The notes beneath the pieces were generated by a model. It had not been told where the DNA came from. It did no database searches and saw nothing but the letters and a program-made list of their open reading frames with translations. From Microbacterium hydrocarbonoxydans (GTDB lineage: Bacteria; Actinomycetota; Actinomycetes; Actinomycetales; Microbacteriaceae), in the NCBI RefSeq assembly GCF_000956475.1, contig NZ_JYJB01000007.1, forward strand, positions 248,001 through 312,000: DNA of 64,000 nucleotides. Reading direction: 5' to 3'. Position numbers and translations under genes: made by a program. Below, piece after piece: positions 41,879 through 50,577 of this stretch. Each line of letters begins with the position of its first letter. The stretch's first letter is position 1.

Positions 41879-42738
41879 GACAGCGTCGCCCACGGGCCGT
41901 TGCGCTTCGCGGTGGCCGCGGCCTGGAAGTCGACGCATCCGTCGCCGAACTTGTCGAAGGCCTTCTCGTCGACCTTGCCGTCGCTCCAGTGCATCACGCG
42001 ACCGGCGATGTAGCTGAGGCCGAAGTCCGCCCACGATGAGAACGCCGGCCGGCCCTCGACGTTGATGCGATGGATGATCTCGCGCGCTTCCGCGACGTCG
42101 CCGTGACCGAGGGCGACGCCCCACGTCGTCATGCCGACGGCCTGGCCGAGGGCGTAGCCGTCGAGCGTCTTCACGAACAGGTCGGGCGTCACGATGTCCT
42201 TGCCGACGCGCTTGCGGATCAGGCCCTCGGTGTACTCGATCGACGTGACGAACGTGCGGGCGTCGCGCTTGTCGCCGCCCTCGGCGACGATCGCGTTCAG
42301 CCACTCCTTCGTTCTGGGCACTCGACCGAGCTGCTCCGCGAGCTGTGCGCGCACGGCGAGATAGAGCACCCACATCTCGCGGCGGCGGCGCACGGTGACG
42401 AGGCGTTCGATGTTGTCGAGCCAGTCCTGACGCGTGTGCACGCTCCACTGGTCGACGAGCACCTTCTTCTCGCGATCGCCCAGGATCGATGCGGTCGGGT
42501 CGTTCCAGTGGCCCGAGGGCAGGTTCACGATCTGGAGCAGGCCGAGGGCGATCTCGTTCGCCTCGGTGTCGGTCGTGGAGTACCTCTCGTCGGCCTTCAC
42601 CTTGAAGCCGGGCATGAGCCACACCACGATGAAGAACAGGGCTACGACGCCCACGATCACCCACACCCACCACTGCGAGATGAGCCACTCGATGATGGAG
42701 AAGACGTTGTTGAAGTCGACGCGAGCGGCGGCGCGCAT
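41866..42738 (-). CDS. DUF1266 protein with membrane anchor
   Basis: A 290-residue protein. One helix near the N-terminus (WVWVIVGVVALFFIVVWLMPG) anchors a DUF1266 domain; the block GYALGQAVGMTTWGVALGHGD-EAREIIHRIN-FSSWADFGLSYIAGRVMHW fits that family, whose role is unknown. CAGGAGCCC precedes ATG 42738. It is divergent from the TetR gene at 42862, which may regulate it. Confidence 0.75.
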   Translation of the reverse strand: MRAAARVDFNNVFSIIEWLISQWWVWVIVGVVALFFIVVWLMPGFKVKADERYSTTDTEANEIALGLLQIVNLPSGHWNDPTASILGDREKKVLVDQWSVHTRQDWLDNIERLVTVRRRREMWVLYLAVRAQLAEQLGRVPRTKEWLNAIVAEGGDKRDARTFVTSIEYTEGLIRKRVGKDIVTPDLFVKTLDGYALGQAVGMTTWGVALGHGDVAEAREIIHRINVEGRPAFSSWADFGLSYIAGRVMHWSDGKVDEKAFDKFGDGCVDFQAAATAKRNGPWATLSWSL

Positions 42739-42861
42739 GAGGGCTCCTGGGGCTGAGGATCTGGCGATCGGCTTAGATTGAACGAGTATTCAGTGAGTAA
42801 TCTATAGGGAACAGGCCCGTTTCGCGAAGACCGTCGTCCGCATCGCAGAGGAGGATGCCGC

Positions 42862-43539
42862 ATGGCACGCTCTGACGAGCAGAATCGTGTCGCGCGCGAG
42901 AAGGCGCGGGAGAACATCCTGCAGGCTGCGATCATGCTGTTCGCCGAACGGGGTGTTGCGGGGGCAAGCATCGCCGAGATCACGAGTCGCGCCGGCGTCG
43001 CACAGGGACTCGTGAACTATCACTTCGGAGGCAAGGACCAGCTCGTCTCGGCGGTGATCGACCGCTGGTTCGACACCCTGCTCTCGTTCGCTCGCGTCGA
43101 GGGCGGACCTGATGAGGCGCTTGCCGCGGTGATCGACGGAGCCCTCATGGCCACGGCCTTCGCCGTGCCGCTGCAGCGAGCGGTGCTCGCGATGCAGCAG
43201 CAGCCGGCAACCCACCGGCTGTTCGCCGAGTCGGAGCAGCGGCACGCCGAGGGCGTCGCCGCAGCAGAGGATGCCGTGCGCGACCTCTTCCGGGCGCGCG
43301 GCGCCGCGGACCCCGCACTCGAGGAGGTCATGCTCCGCAGCGTCCTCGAGGGCGTGTTCGTGAAGTTCGCCGTGTTCGGCGACACCTACCCGCTCGAAGA
43401 CGCGCGGCGCTGGGTGCACCGGCTGTACGGACTGCCCGAGCCGCAGGATCCGCTTCCGCTGTCCGCTCCGCCCCGTCGCGGCGAGCCGAGACCCCGTGCG
43501 TCGGGCGCGGCGCGTGCGGAGGCCGGCGGGCCGCTGTGA
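42862..43539 (+). CDS. TetR-family regulator
   Basis: A 225-residue regulator. HTH at ~10-60: REKARENILQAAIMLFAERGVAGASIAEITSRAGVAQGLVNYHFGGK. The C-terminus is helical, with a poorly conserved Pro/Arg/Ala tail of ~30 residues. GAGGAGG precedes ATG 42862. Divergent from the DUF1266 operon across a 123-bp gap holding an imperfect AT-rich repeat around 42770-42805 (TTAGATT, TAATCTA), a possible operator. Ligand unknown. Confidence 0.85.
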   Translation: MARSDEQNRVAREKARENILQAAIMLFAERGVAGASIAEITSRAGVAQGLVNYHFGGKDQLVSAVIDRWFDTLLSFARVEGGPDEALAAVIDGALMATAFAVPLQRAVLAMQQQPATHRLFAESEQRHAEGVAAAEDAVRDLFRARGAADPALEEVMLRSVLEGVFVKFAVFGDTYPLEDARRWVHRLYGLPEPQDPLPLSAPPRRGEPRPRASGAARAEAGGPL

Positions 43540-43563
43540 AGCCGGCGCGTGCGGCTCGCTGCG

Positions 43564-43651
43564 CGTTCATAACTCAGGAAGAATCGTCGGTCCGGTGCGG
43601 AGACTGCGTGAGATCGGCGCCATCTGCTTCGCTGATCCTGAGTTGTGAACG
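43564..43651. repeat. 88-bp palindromic element, copy A3
   Basis: Arms CGTTCATAACTCAGGA (43564-43579) and its inverse (43636-43651), 15 of 16 paired. It lies between convergent TetR and uraA genes and is the same length as A1. Confidence 0.82.
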
Positions 43652-43677
43652 CAGCCGGCGCGCAGGCCGCATGCGCA

Positions 43678-43715
43678 GAGATCCCGGATGCTGCCGCTTC
43701 TGCATCCGGGATCTC
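43678..43715. terminator. Terminator hairpin between TetR and uraA
   Basis: A perfect 14-bp stem (GAGATCCCGGATGC, 43678-43691, and 43702-43715) with a 10-nt loop; it can serve both convergent genes. Confidence 0.8.
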
Positions 43716-43724
43716 CATCGTCAC

Positions 43725-45065
43725 TCAGACGGGGTCGCCGCCCAGGGGGCCGACCGCGGGGATGGGGCCGCCGTCATCCGCTCCGGTCTTGCGCCAGCGG
43801 GCGATCGCGTTGCCCAGGTGGTAGATCAGCAGAGCCGCGACCGTGCCCACGACGATCGCGCCGAGCTGGAAGTCTCCCCAGCCCATCGCGAACCCGGCGA
43901 TCGCGATCACGAACGACACCGCGACCGTGTACTGGTTCACCGGGCGGGAGAAGTCCACGCGGTTGTCGACCCAGATCTTGATGCCGATCACGCCGATGAG
44001 GCCGTAGAGCGCGGTCGTGACGCCGCCGAGCACTCCGGCGGGGATGGTGTTGAACACGAAGCCGACCTTGGGTGAGAAGGCGAGCAGGATCGCGACGATG
44101 CCGGCGACCCAGTACGCGGCGGTCGAATACACGCGGGTCGCGGCCATGACGCCGATGTTCTCGCCGTAGGTCGTGGTGCCCGATCCGCCGAAGGCGCCGG
44201 CGATCGTGGTCGCGACGCCGTCGGCGACGAGTGCGCGGCCGGTGCTCTTGTTGATCGACGGGTCGTTGGTCATGGTGGCCACGCCGCGCACGTGCCCGAC
44301 GTTCTCGGCGATCAGCACGAGGACCACCGGGAGGAACATCGGCACGAGCTTCCATGCGGCAGGGTCGGTGATCGCGGCGAGGTGGAACTGCGGCAGGCCG
44401 ACCCAGGCGACGTCCTCGATTCCGTCGAACTTCAGCTGGCCGGTGAACGCGGCGACGATGTAGCCGACGATCACGCCGAGGAAGATCGAGATGCGGCCGA
44501 GGAACCCGCGGAACAGCACGCTGAACAGGATCACCGCGATCAGCGTGACTGTGGCGAGCTCGGGCTGCAGCTTGAAGTTGTTCCAGGCGGCCGGCGCGAG
44601 GTTGAAGCCGATCAGCGCGACGATCGCACCCGCGACGACCGGCGGCATGAGCCGGTCGATCCATCCGGTGCCGACGGCCTGAACGAGGAAGCCGATCGCG
44701 GCAAGCAGCACGCCCACCGCCGCGACGCCGACCAGAGCCTGTGTGATCTGCTCGGGGGTCTCGAGGGTGTTACCGCCGTTGAGCGCCGTGATCGGAGCGA
44801 GGAACGCGAATGATGAGCCGAGGTAGCTGGGCAGGCGGTTGCGGGTGAGCAGCAGGAACAGCAGCGTGCCGACGCCCGAGAAGAGCAGCGTCGTCGTCAC
44901 CGGGAATCCCGTGATGATCGGCACGAGGAACGTCGCGCCGAACATGGCCACCACGTGCTGGGCGCCGATCGCGATCGTGGCCGGCCAGCTCAGCCGCTCT
45001 TCGGGCGTGACGACCTGTCCGGGTTCGACGGTGTGTCCATCTCCGTGGATCTTCCACAGGGGCAT
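43725..45065 (-). CDS. uraA: Uracil/xanthine-type permease (NCS2 family)
   Basis: A 446-residue NCS2 nucleobase:cation symporter, about 14 helices. Conserved pieces: IGAQHVVAMFGATFLVPI near the start, the helix-8 acidic residue in LVLIAENVGHVRGV, and the substrate loop FGGSGTTTYGENIGVMAATRVYS, which is the UraA/PyrP version rather than the xanthine one. ATG 45065 with GAGGAG upstream. Genes nearby are for purines, so xanthine or guanine uptake cannot be fully excluded. Confidence 0.88.
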   Translation of the reverse strand: MPLWKIHGDGHTVEPGQVVTPEERLSWPATIAIGAQHVVAMFGATFLVPIITGFPVTTTLLFSGVGTLLFLLLTRNRLPSYLGSSFAFLAPITALNGGNTLETPEQITQALVGVAAVGVLLAAIGFLVQAVGTGWIDRLMPPVVAGAIVALIGFNLAPAAWNNFKLQPELATVTLIAVILFSVLFRGFLGRISIFLGVIVGYIVAAFTGQLKFDGIEDVAWVGLPQFHLAAITDPAAWKLVPMFLPVVLVLIAENVGHVRGVATMTNDPSINKSTGRALVADGVATTIAGAFGGSGTTTYGENIGVMAATRVYSTAAYWVAGIVAILLAFSPKVGFVFNTIPAGVLGGVTTALYGLIGVIGIKIWVDNRVDFSRPVNQYTVAVSFVIAIAGFAMGWGDFQLGAIVVGTVAALLIYHLGNAIARWRKTGADDGGPIPAVGPLGGDPV

Positions 45066-45163
45066 GCGGGCTCCTCAGGTTCGGGGGTGTGGGAGTGCTT
45101 CCGCCACACTACCGATTCCTGAGTGTTACCTGGGCGTGCTTCGACGGGCTCAGCAGCCCGGGG

Positions 45164-46027
45164 TCAGGCCCCGAGGCGCTCGATCAGCTCGAGGTAGCGG
45201 GCGGCGGTGCGCTCGACCACGTCCTTCGGCAGTGCCGGCGGCTCGCCCTGCTTGTCCCAGTTCGCGGCGAGCCAGTCGCGCACGATCTGCTTGTCGAAGC
45301 TGGCCATCCGCTCGTTCGGAGTCGTTCCGTTCGCCCAGGCTTCGGCGTCCCAGTACCGCGAGGAGTCGCTCGTGAGCACCTCATCGGCCAGGCGCAGGGT
45401 GCCGTCGGCATCCGTCCCGAATTCGAACTTCGTGTCGGCGAGGATCAGGCCCTTGTCCTCCGCGATGGCCGCGGCGCGCGTGTAGATCGCGAGCGACGCC
45501 TCGCGCAGCTGGGCGGCGCGCTCCGCGCCCACGAGCTCGACGGTCTTCTCGAACGTGATGTTCTCGTCGTGCTCGCCCATCGGCGCCTTGTAGGCCGGAG
45601 TGAACAGCGGCTCGGGAAGGCGGTCGCCGTTCTGCAGGCCGGCGGGCAGCGGGATGCCGCACACGGTGCCGCTCTCCTGGTACTCGACCCACCCGGACCC
45701 GGTGATGTAGCCGCGCACGACGCACTCGATCGGCAGCATCTCGAGCGATTGCGCGAGCATCGCTCGGTCGGCGACGGATGCGGGCAGCTCGCCCTCGGCG
45801 AGATGGTTCGGCACGTCCGAGAGCTGCGTGAACCACCAGCGGCTGAGTCGCGTGAGCAGGGCGCCCTTGTCGGGGATGCCGGGTGAGAGTACGAAGTCGA
45901 ACGCGCTCACCCGGTCGGAGGCGACGACGAGGATGCGGGTGTCCTCCGCATCCTCCGAGGCGTACAGGTCGCGGACCTTGCCGGAGTAGACGTGCCGCCA
46001 GCCGGGGATGCTCAGTGCTTCGCTCAC
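45164..46027 (-). CDS. purC: SAICAR synthetase PurC
   Basis: A 287-residue enzyme joining CAIR and aspartate (purine step 7). Seen: YSGKVRDLY, ASDRVSAFDFVL, ECVVRGYITGSGW, LADTKFEFG and LADEVLTSDSSRYWD. The length is standard. GTG 46027 lies 6 nt after a GATAAT -10 which overlaps the stop codon of the lipoprotein gene upstream. The ~100-bp gap after it towards uraA holds half a REP repeat. Confidence 0.95.
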   Translation of the reverse strand: MSEALSIPGWRHVYSGKVRDLYASEDAEDTRILVVASDRVSAFDFVLSPGIPDKGALLTRLSRWWFTQLSDVPNHLAEGELPASVADRAMLAQSLEMLPIECVVRGYITGSGWVEYQESGTVCGIPLPAGLQNGDRLPEPLFTPAYKAPMGEHDENITFEKTVELVGAERAAQLREASLAIYTRAAAIAEDKGLILADTKFEFGTDADGTLRLADEVLTSDSSRYWDAEAWANGTTPNERMASFDKQIVRDWLAANWDKQGEPPALPKDVVERTAARYLELIERLGA

Positions 46028-46034
46028 ACAGCCA

Positions 46035-47426
46035 TTATCGCGGTGCCGCATCCCACAATCGCACCAGCATGTCGGCGAACCTCTGCCCTTCGGCGTCGCG
46101 GCCGACGCCGATCGGTTCATCGAGGACCAGCGGATCGGCCGCGGTGAACCATTCCACCGAGCCATCGGCATTGATCCACGTGTGCCAACCGCGTTCGAGA
46201 AGCAGGGGCTTCATCGTGCTCGCGAAGGCCGAGATCGTGGCCTCGTCCGAGTTCGAGAACTCGAACCGCGCCGTCGGCTCCTGCTCATCCGCATCGGTCT
46301 CGCGGACGTCGACGGCGTCGATGCCGGGCAGCGAGTACGCCGCTTGCGCGATCGCGAGCGAACCCGGGAAGTCAGCCGGTCGATCGAAGACGCTGAACTC
46401 GGTATCGGCTGTGGACAGACCGAAGCCGCTCAATGAGCGGAACTCGGGGAGGTCGCCGATCGCGTCCAGGACGGTCTCGGCGTCTGCCGCCGCCGGCACC
46501 GTGACGTTCACGTAGTTGTTCGAGGTGCGGATCGCGGTGGAGACCTCGAGGTCGGCCAGCGCATCGGTGACGACGCTCGCGGCCTCTGTGGGCTCCGACA
46601 TCGTCGTCACACCGCCTTGCACGTCGATCGCCAGGTCGGCGGGCGTGGAGAGGGATGAGACGAACTCCTGGAGCGCCGAGACGTCATCGTCGCTGGCGGT
46701 GCGCACGTGGAGCTCGTCGGGTGTGACGGCGGCCCCGGACAGCGTGAACCGCGTGCGGATCATCTCGTAGGCGGTGAGAGCGGGCATGATGTCGGGCGCG
46801 TCGCCGTCCCAGGACATGTCGTCGATTCCGAAGCCGGGCGACCCGGTGATGGCGTGCGCATTCGACCGGCCGTCGGTCACGCCGAGGCGCCGCACGGCGG
46901 AGGCTGCTGCCAGATACCCCTGTGTGAGCATCTCCGGGCTGTCCACCGAGACCAGCACCCGCTCGTCACTGAAGGCCAGCCCGACCTCCATACGTTGAAC
47001 GTGGGGGACGGCCATGAGGTCTCGGGCGACCTCGAGGTGCTTCGTACCGCTCTCCTCGTCCTCGTCGACGCCCACGGTCACGGCGCCGGCGGTGAGGGAT
47101 GAGTTCCACCCGACATTCGCGGAATGCGAGCGCATGTACTCCGAGAAGGCCGCGGCGAGCTCGTCGACCTCGGCATCCGACAGATCGGTCTCGGCCGTCA
47201 CATGAGCGTCCACGCTTCCCATGAACGGCAGATCATTGTGGGCGCCGGTCTCGATCGAGGCGACCCCGTCGACGTCGGCGAAGTCCCGCTCGAACGCGTC
47301 TGCAGCGCTCGATCCTGCGTCAACCGGACCGCATCCGGTCAGTGCGAGCATCAACGCCGCGGCGACAGCGAGCGAGACGGCGCGCATCGTGGATGGGTGC
47401 GGCCGGCCCTTCCCGTTCTTCTTCAT
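46035..47426 (-). CDS. Lipoprotein of unknown function
   Basis: A 463-residue exported lipoprotein with lipobox LTGC (Cys32) after a basic start and one hydrophobic stretch. The rest is an acidic, soluble domain with repeated alpha/beta units of roughly 70 residues (for example SVDAHVTAETDLSDAEVDELAAAF), which look like tandem BON-like or ferredoxin-like folds, but I cannot name the family. GGGGGGAC precedes ATG 47426. It is probably on the outer face of the membrane. Confidence 0.65.
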   Translation of the reverse strand: MKKNGKGRPHPSTMRAVSLAVAAALMLALTGCGPVDAGSSAADAFERDFADVDGVASIETGAHNDLPFMGSVDAHVTAETDLSDAEVDELAAAFSEYMRSHSANVGWNSSLTAGAVTVGVDEDEESGTKHLEVARDLMAVPHVQRMEVGLAFSDERVLVSVDSPEMLTQGYLAAASAVRRLGVTDGRSNAHAITGSPGFGIDDMSWDGDAPDIMPALTAYEMIRTRFTLSGAAVTPDELHVRTASDDDVSALQEFVSSLSTPADLAIDVQGGVTTMSEPTEAASVVTDALADLEVSTAIRTSNNYVNVTVPAAADAETVLDAIGDLPEFRSLSGFGLSTADTEFSVFDRPADFPGSLAIAQAAYSLPGIDAVDVRETDADEQEPTARFEFSNSDEATISAFASTMKPLLLERGWHTWINADGSVEWFTAADPLVLDEPIGVGRDAEGQRFADMLVRLWDAAPR

Positions 47427-47513
47427 CGTCGTCCCCCCGGATCCGGCGTGCTGGATCCGACGATACCGGGAAGCCCGATGCCGTGGGCGGCCTGGACGCG
47501 GGCTGTGGACTGA

Positions 47514-47531
47514 TATAGTCCATATGGACTA
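47514..47531 (+). promoter_or_regulatory. PadR operator over the -10 of the efflux operon
   Basis: TAGTCCATATGGACTA (47516-47531) is a perfect 16-bp palindrome overlapping TATAGT (47514-47519), a good -10. The half-site GGACTA occurs again at 47540-47545. The site is 18 bp before the padR ATG. Confidence 0.75.
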
Positions 47532-47548
47532 AACGGAATGGACTACTG

Positions 47549-48172
47549 ATGAAGAGCTCTCGCGACCAGCTCACCCCGATGGGGGTCATGGTGCTGGCGC
47601 TGCTCCGCGAAGGCGACATGCATCCCTACGAGATGGTGCGCCTGATGCGCGGACGCCGCGACGACCGGCTTCTCACCATCACGAACGGGACGCTGTATCA
47701 CACGGTCGCGCGGCTTCAGCGGGCCGAGCTGATCGCTGAGGTCGGCGTCGAGCGCGAGGGCAACCGACCCGAGCGCACGACGTACACCCTGACCCGCAGC
47801 GGCGCCGAGAACCTCGTCGGCTGGCTGCGCCGCGAACTGACGAGCATCGACCGGCCGTCCGACTTCCGCATCGCGCTCGCCGAGGCCCACAACCTCGAAC
47901 GCGACGATGCGATGCAGAGCCTCCGCATCCGCCGGGCCGCCCTCGCCGACGCCTGCGCGCAGCTCAGCGACGGGCTCCGCGATGCACGCGAGAAGAGCGT
48001 GCCGGAACAGGTGCTCGTCGAGTTCGAGCGTCAGGAGGTGCTGCTCGACGCCGAGCTGCGCTGGCTCGACTCCCTTCTCTCCCGTCTCGAGGCCGCCGCG
48101 TTCCCCTGGGGTCCGCACGCCTTCGAGAACACCGACCGCTACCTCGCTCAGCGAAAGGCCGCCCAGCAATGA
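47549..48172 (+). CDS. PadR-family regulator of the efflux operon
   Basis: A 207-residue PadR regulator: winged helix at ~8-85 (MVLALLREGDMHPYEMVRLMRGRRDDRLLTITNGTLYHTVARLQRAELI with wing VEREGNRPERTTYTLT) and a C-terminal coiled coil. It overlaps the MFS pump gene by 4 bp and a perfect palindrome covers its promoter, so it most likely represses itself and the pump until a substrate binds. Confidence 0.88.
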   Translation: MKSSRDQLTPMGVMVLALLREGDMHPYEMVRLMRGRRDDRLLTITNGTLYHTVARLQRAELIAEVGVEREGNRPERTTYTLTRSGAENLVGWLRRELTSIDRPSDFRIALAEAHNLERDDAMQSLRIRRAALADACAQLSDGLRDAREKSVPEQVLVEFERQEVLLDAELRWLDSLLSRLEAAAFPWGPHAFENTDRYLAQRKAAQQ

Positions 48173-49722
48173 CCGATTCCCCCTCGACGGCGCCCTCCGG
48201 ACCGCCTGCCACCACGAACACCGGCTCTTTCCTGCATCCGAAGAGTCCCTGGCCCGCCCTGTGGGCGATGGTCATCGGCTTCTTCATGCTGCTGGTCGAC
48301 ACCACGATCGTCTCGGTCGCGAACCCCGCCATCAAGGCCGCGCTCGACCCCGACACGAACAACTTCGACAACGTCGTGTGGGTCACGAGCGCCTACCTGC
48401 TCGCCTACGCCGTGCCGCTCCTGATCACCGGACGCCTGGGCGACCGGTTCGGCCCGAAGAACATCTATCTCATCGGTCTGGCGACGTTCACACTCGCCTC
48501 GCTGTGGTGCGGCCTGTCGTCGACACTCGAGATGCTGATCGTCGCGCGTGCGGTGCAGGGCCTGGGGGCCGCGTTCATGACGCCGCAGACCATGGCCGTG
48601 ATCACCCGAACCTTCCCGCCCGAGCGACGCGGCGCGGCCATGGGCCTGTGGGGCGGCACCTCGGGCGTCGCGATGCTCGTCGGCCCGCTCGCGGGAGGCT
48701 TTCTCGTCGACGGCGCCGGCTGGGAGTGGATCTTCTTCATCAACGTGCCGGTGGGCATCATCGGCTTCGTGCTCGCGTGGATGCTGGTGCCGCGGCTCGA
48801 GACCCACTCGCACCGCTTCGACATCCCGGGAGTCTTCCTCAGCGCGATCGCGCTCTTCCTGATCGTCTTCGGCCTGCAGGAGGGCGAGAAGTACGACTGG
48901 GGTGTGATCTGGGGTCCGATCTCGGTATGGGGACTCATCATCGCCGGCGCCGTGGTGCTGGGTGTGTTCCTCTGGTACCAGTCGCGCACCAAGAGCGAGC
49001 CCCTCGTGCCGATGGAGCTGTTCCGCGACCGCAACTTCTCGTGGTCGAACATCACGATCGCCGCCGTCGGCTTCACCGTCACGGCGCAGTCGCTGCCGCT
49101 CATGTTCTTCCTGCAGACCGGCCGCGGGCTCACCCCGACCGAGTCGGCGCTGCTGCTGATCCCGATGGCCGTCGCCGCAGGCGTGCTGTCGCCGTTCGCG
49201 GGCAAGCTGCTCGACCGCGTCGACCCGCGCCTGATGCTCGTGCCGGGCCTCACACTGGTCTCGATCGGACTCTTCCTGTACGCGGCGATGATGAACACCG
49301 AGACCGATGTGCTCTGGATGCTCATCCCCTCGGCGATCATCGGCATCGGCAATGCGGGCATGTGGGGTCCGCTCGCGACCACGGCCACCCGGAACCTGCC
49401 CCGGCACCAGGCCGGCGCCGGCGCCGGAATCTACAACACGACGAGGACGATCGGCTCGGTGCTGGGCTCGGCCGCGATCGCGGTGTTCATGCAGAGCCGC
49501 ATCGAAGCCGCCCTGCCGGGTGCATCGGACATGGGCGCGAGCTTCGGCGGCGGGTCGCTGCCGGATGCCGTCGCGGGCCCCTTCTCTGACGCCATGGCGC
49601 AGTCGATGCTGCTTCCCGCAGGGTTCATCCTGCTCGGGGTCATCGCCGTCCTGTTCCTGCGCAGGCCGAAGGCGGTCGGCCGGCCGCATGCGGATGCCGA
49701 GCCCGTGATCATCGCGGAGTAG
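48169..49722 (+). CDS. DHA2-family (EmrB/QacA) multidrug efflux pump
   Basis: A 517-residue MFS transporter with 14 predicted helices. Motif WVTSAYLLAYAVPLLITGRLGDRFGPK (motif A region), RAVQGLGAAFMTPQTMAVI (motif B/C area) and GPLAGGFLVDGAGWEWIFFINVPVG are the DHA2 hallmarks. It likely exports drugs or toxic compounds in exchange for protons. It starts at 48169 in the padR stop. No adaptor protein is needed in Gram-positive bacteria. Confidence 0.9.
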   Translation: MTDSPSTAPSGPPATTNTGSFLHPKSPWPALWAMVIGFFMLLVDTTIVSVANPAIKAALDPDTNNFDNVVWVTSAYLLAYAVPLLITGRLGDRFGPKNIYLIGLATFTLASLWCGLSSTLEMLIVARAVQGLGAAFMTPQTMAVITRTFPPERRGAAMGLWGGTSGVAMLVGPLAGGFLVDGAGWEWIFFINVPVGIIGFVLAWMLVPRLETHSHRFDIPGVFLSAIALFLIVFGLQEGEKYDWGVIWGPISVWGLIIAGAVVLGVFLWYQSRTKSEPLVPMELFRDRNFSWSNITIAAVGFTVTAQSLPLMFFLQTGRGLTPTESALLLIPMAVAAGVLSPFAGKLLDRVDPRLMLVPGLTLVSIGLFLYAAMMNTETDVLWMLIPSAIIGIGNAGMWGPLATTATRNLPRHQAGAGAGIYNTTRTIGSVLGSAAIAVFMQSRIEAALPGASDMGASFGGGSLPDAVAGPFSDAMAQSMLLPAGFILLGVIAVLFLRRPKAVGRPHADAEPVIIAE

Positions 49723-49734
49723 CCCGACCCTGCG

Positions 49735-49802
49735 GTCGTTCCCGTCGTCAAGCCTGGTCGTCGTCGAAGCCGGATGACGACAGAGTTCGCGACGGGAACG
49801 AC
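49735..49802. repeat. Palindromic element G, left of the GNAT gene
   Basis: A 13-bp inverted repeat, GTCGTTCCCGTCG (49735-49747) and its inverse (49790-49802), around a core with CCTGGTCG. It shares CCTGGTCG and GCGACGGGAA with the element at 50427-50516 in the same order. Confidence 0.7.
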
Positions 49803-49859
49803 GAGGGGAACCGGCGGGCCGAGTTGGCGAGTCGGCGGAGGGCATGATCTCATCGGGTG

Positions 49860-50390
49860 ATGACCACTGCGCTCATCCGACCCACCGCCGACCTCTATGA
49901 CAGCTGGGCCGCCGCCGTGAACGAGTTCGACGGCGTGCACATCGACGGCTCGGGTCTGCAGGCGCCGGTTGTTCCCGGCCGGGTCACTCTCGACGCGCTC
50001 ATCCGGGATGCCGCGGTGCTCGCCGACACGACGGTGGCACCGCCCGAGGACCGCGTGCACAACGACCTCTACTGGATCGTCGACGACCGCGAGGTCGTGG
50101 GCTTCCTGTCGTTCCGGCACACCCTCAACGACTGGCTCCGCGAAGCCGGCGGGCACATCGGCTACGCAGTGCGCCCATCTCGTCGCCGCCAGGGATACGC
50201 CTCCGCGGCGCTCGCGCTCGCACTCGACCGCGCGCGAGAGATCGGCCTCGAACGGGTCTTCATCACGTGCGACGACGACAACGTGGCATCTGCGCGCACG
50301 ATCGAGCGCGCCGGAGGCGTGCTGCAGGACATCAGCGACCAGACCGAGCGCGGCCACTCGCTGCTGCGCCGGTACTGGATCGCGCTGTGA
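49860..50390 (+). CDS. GNAT-family N-acetyltransferase
   Basis: A 176-residue acetyltransferase. The acetyl-CoA loop is RPSRRRQGYASAAL, after beta4 GGHIGYAV, and the end DDDNVASARTIERAGGVL is the usual last helix. The substrate is unknown. ATG 49860 or GTG 49857 can start it. It is framed on both sides by related palindromes. Confidence 0.88.
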   Translation: MTTALIRPTADLYDSWAAAVNEFDGVHIDGSGLQAPVVPGRVTLDALIRDAAVLADTTVAPPEDRVHNDLYWIVDDREVVGFLSFRHTLNDWLREAGGHIGYAVRPSRRRQGYASAALALALDRAREIGLERVFITCDDDNVASARTIERAGGVLQDISDQTERGHSLLRRYWIAL

Positions 50391-50426
50391 CGGCATCCGC
50401 TCGGCATCCGTCGGTCTGACTCCGGC

Positions 50427-50516
50427 CCGCCTCGTTTCCGCTCCGGCCCCAGCCCTGGTCGGCTTTCGGCCGGAATCACGACCAGGTTTGCGACGGGAAA
50501 GGGCCGGCCGAGGCGG
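50427..50516. repeat. Palindromic element H, right of the GNAT gene (triple nested)
   Basis: Three nested inverted repeats: CCGCCTCG (50427-50434/50509-50516), CCGGCCC (50443-50449/50501-50507) and CCTGGTCG (50454-50461/50479-50486). Total 90 bp, in the 187-bp gap before the amino-acid transporter. Confidence 0.75.
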
Positions 50517-50577
50517 AGGATAGGGTTGATCATCGGCGGCCGACCGGTCGCCTGATCCGATCCGAGGAGCATCCGTC

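Noticed and set aside
42770..42805. A defined TetR operator upstream of the gene at 42862
   Set aside because: The AT-rich halves are visible but the symmetry is weak, so I mention it only within the gene entry.
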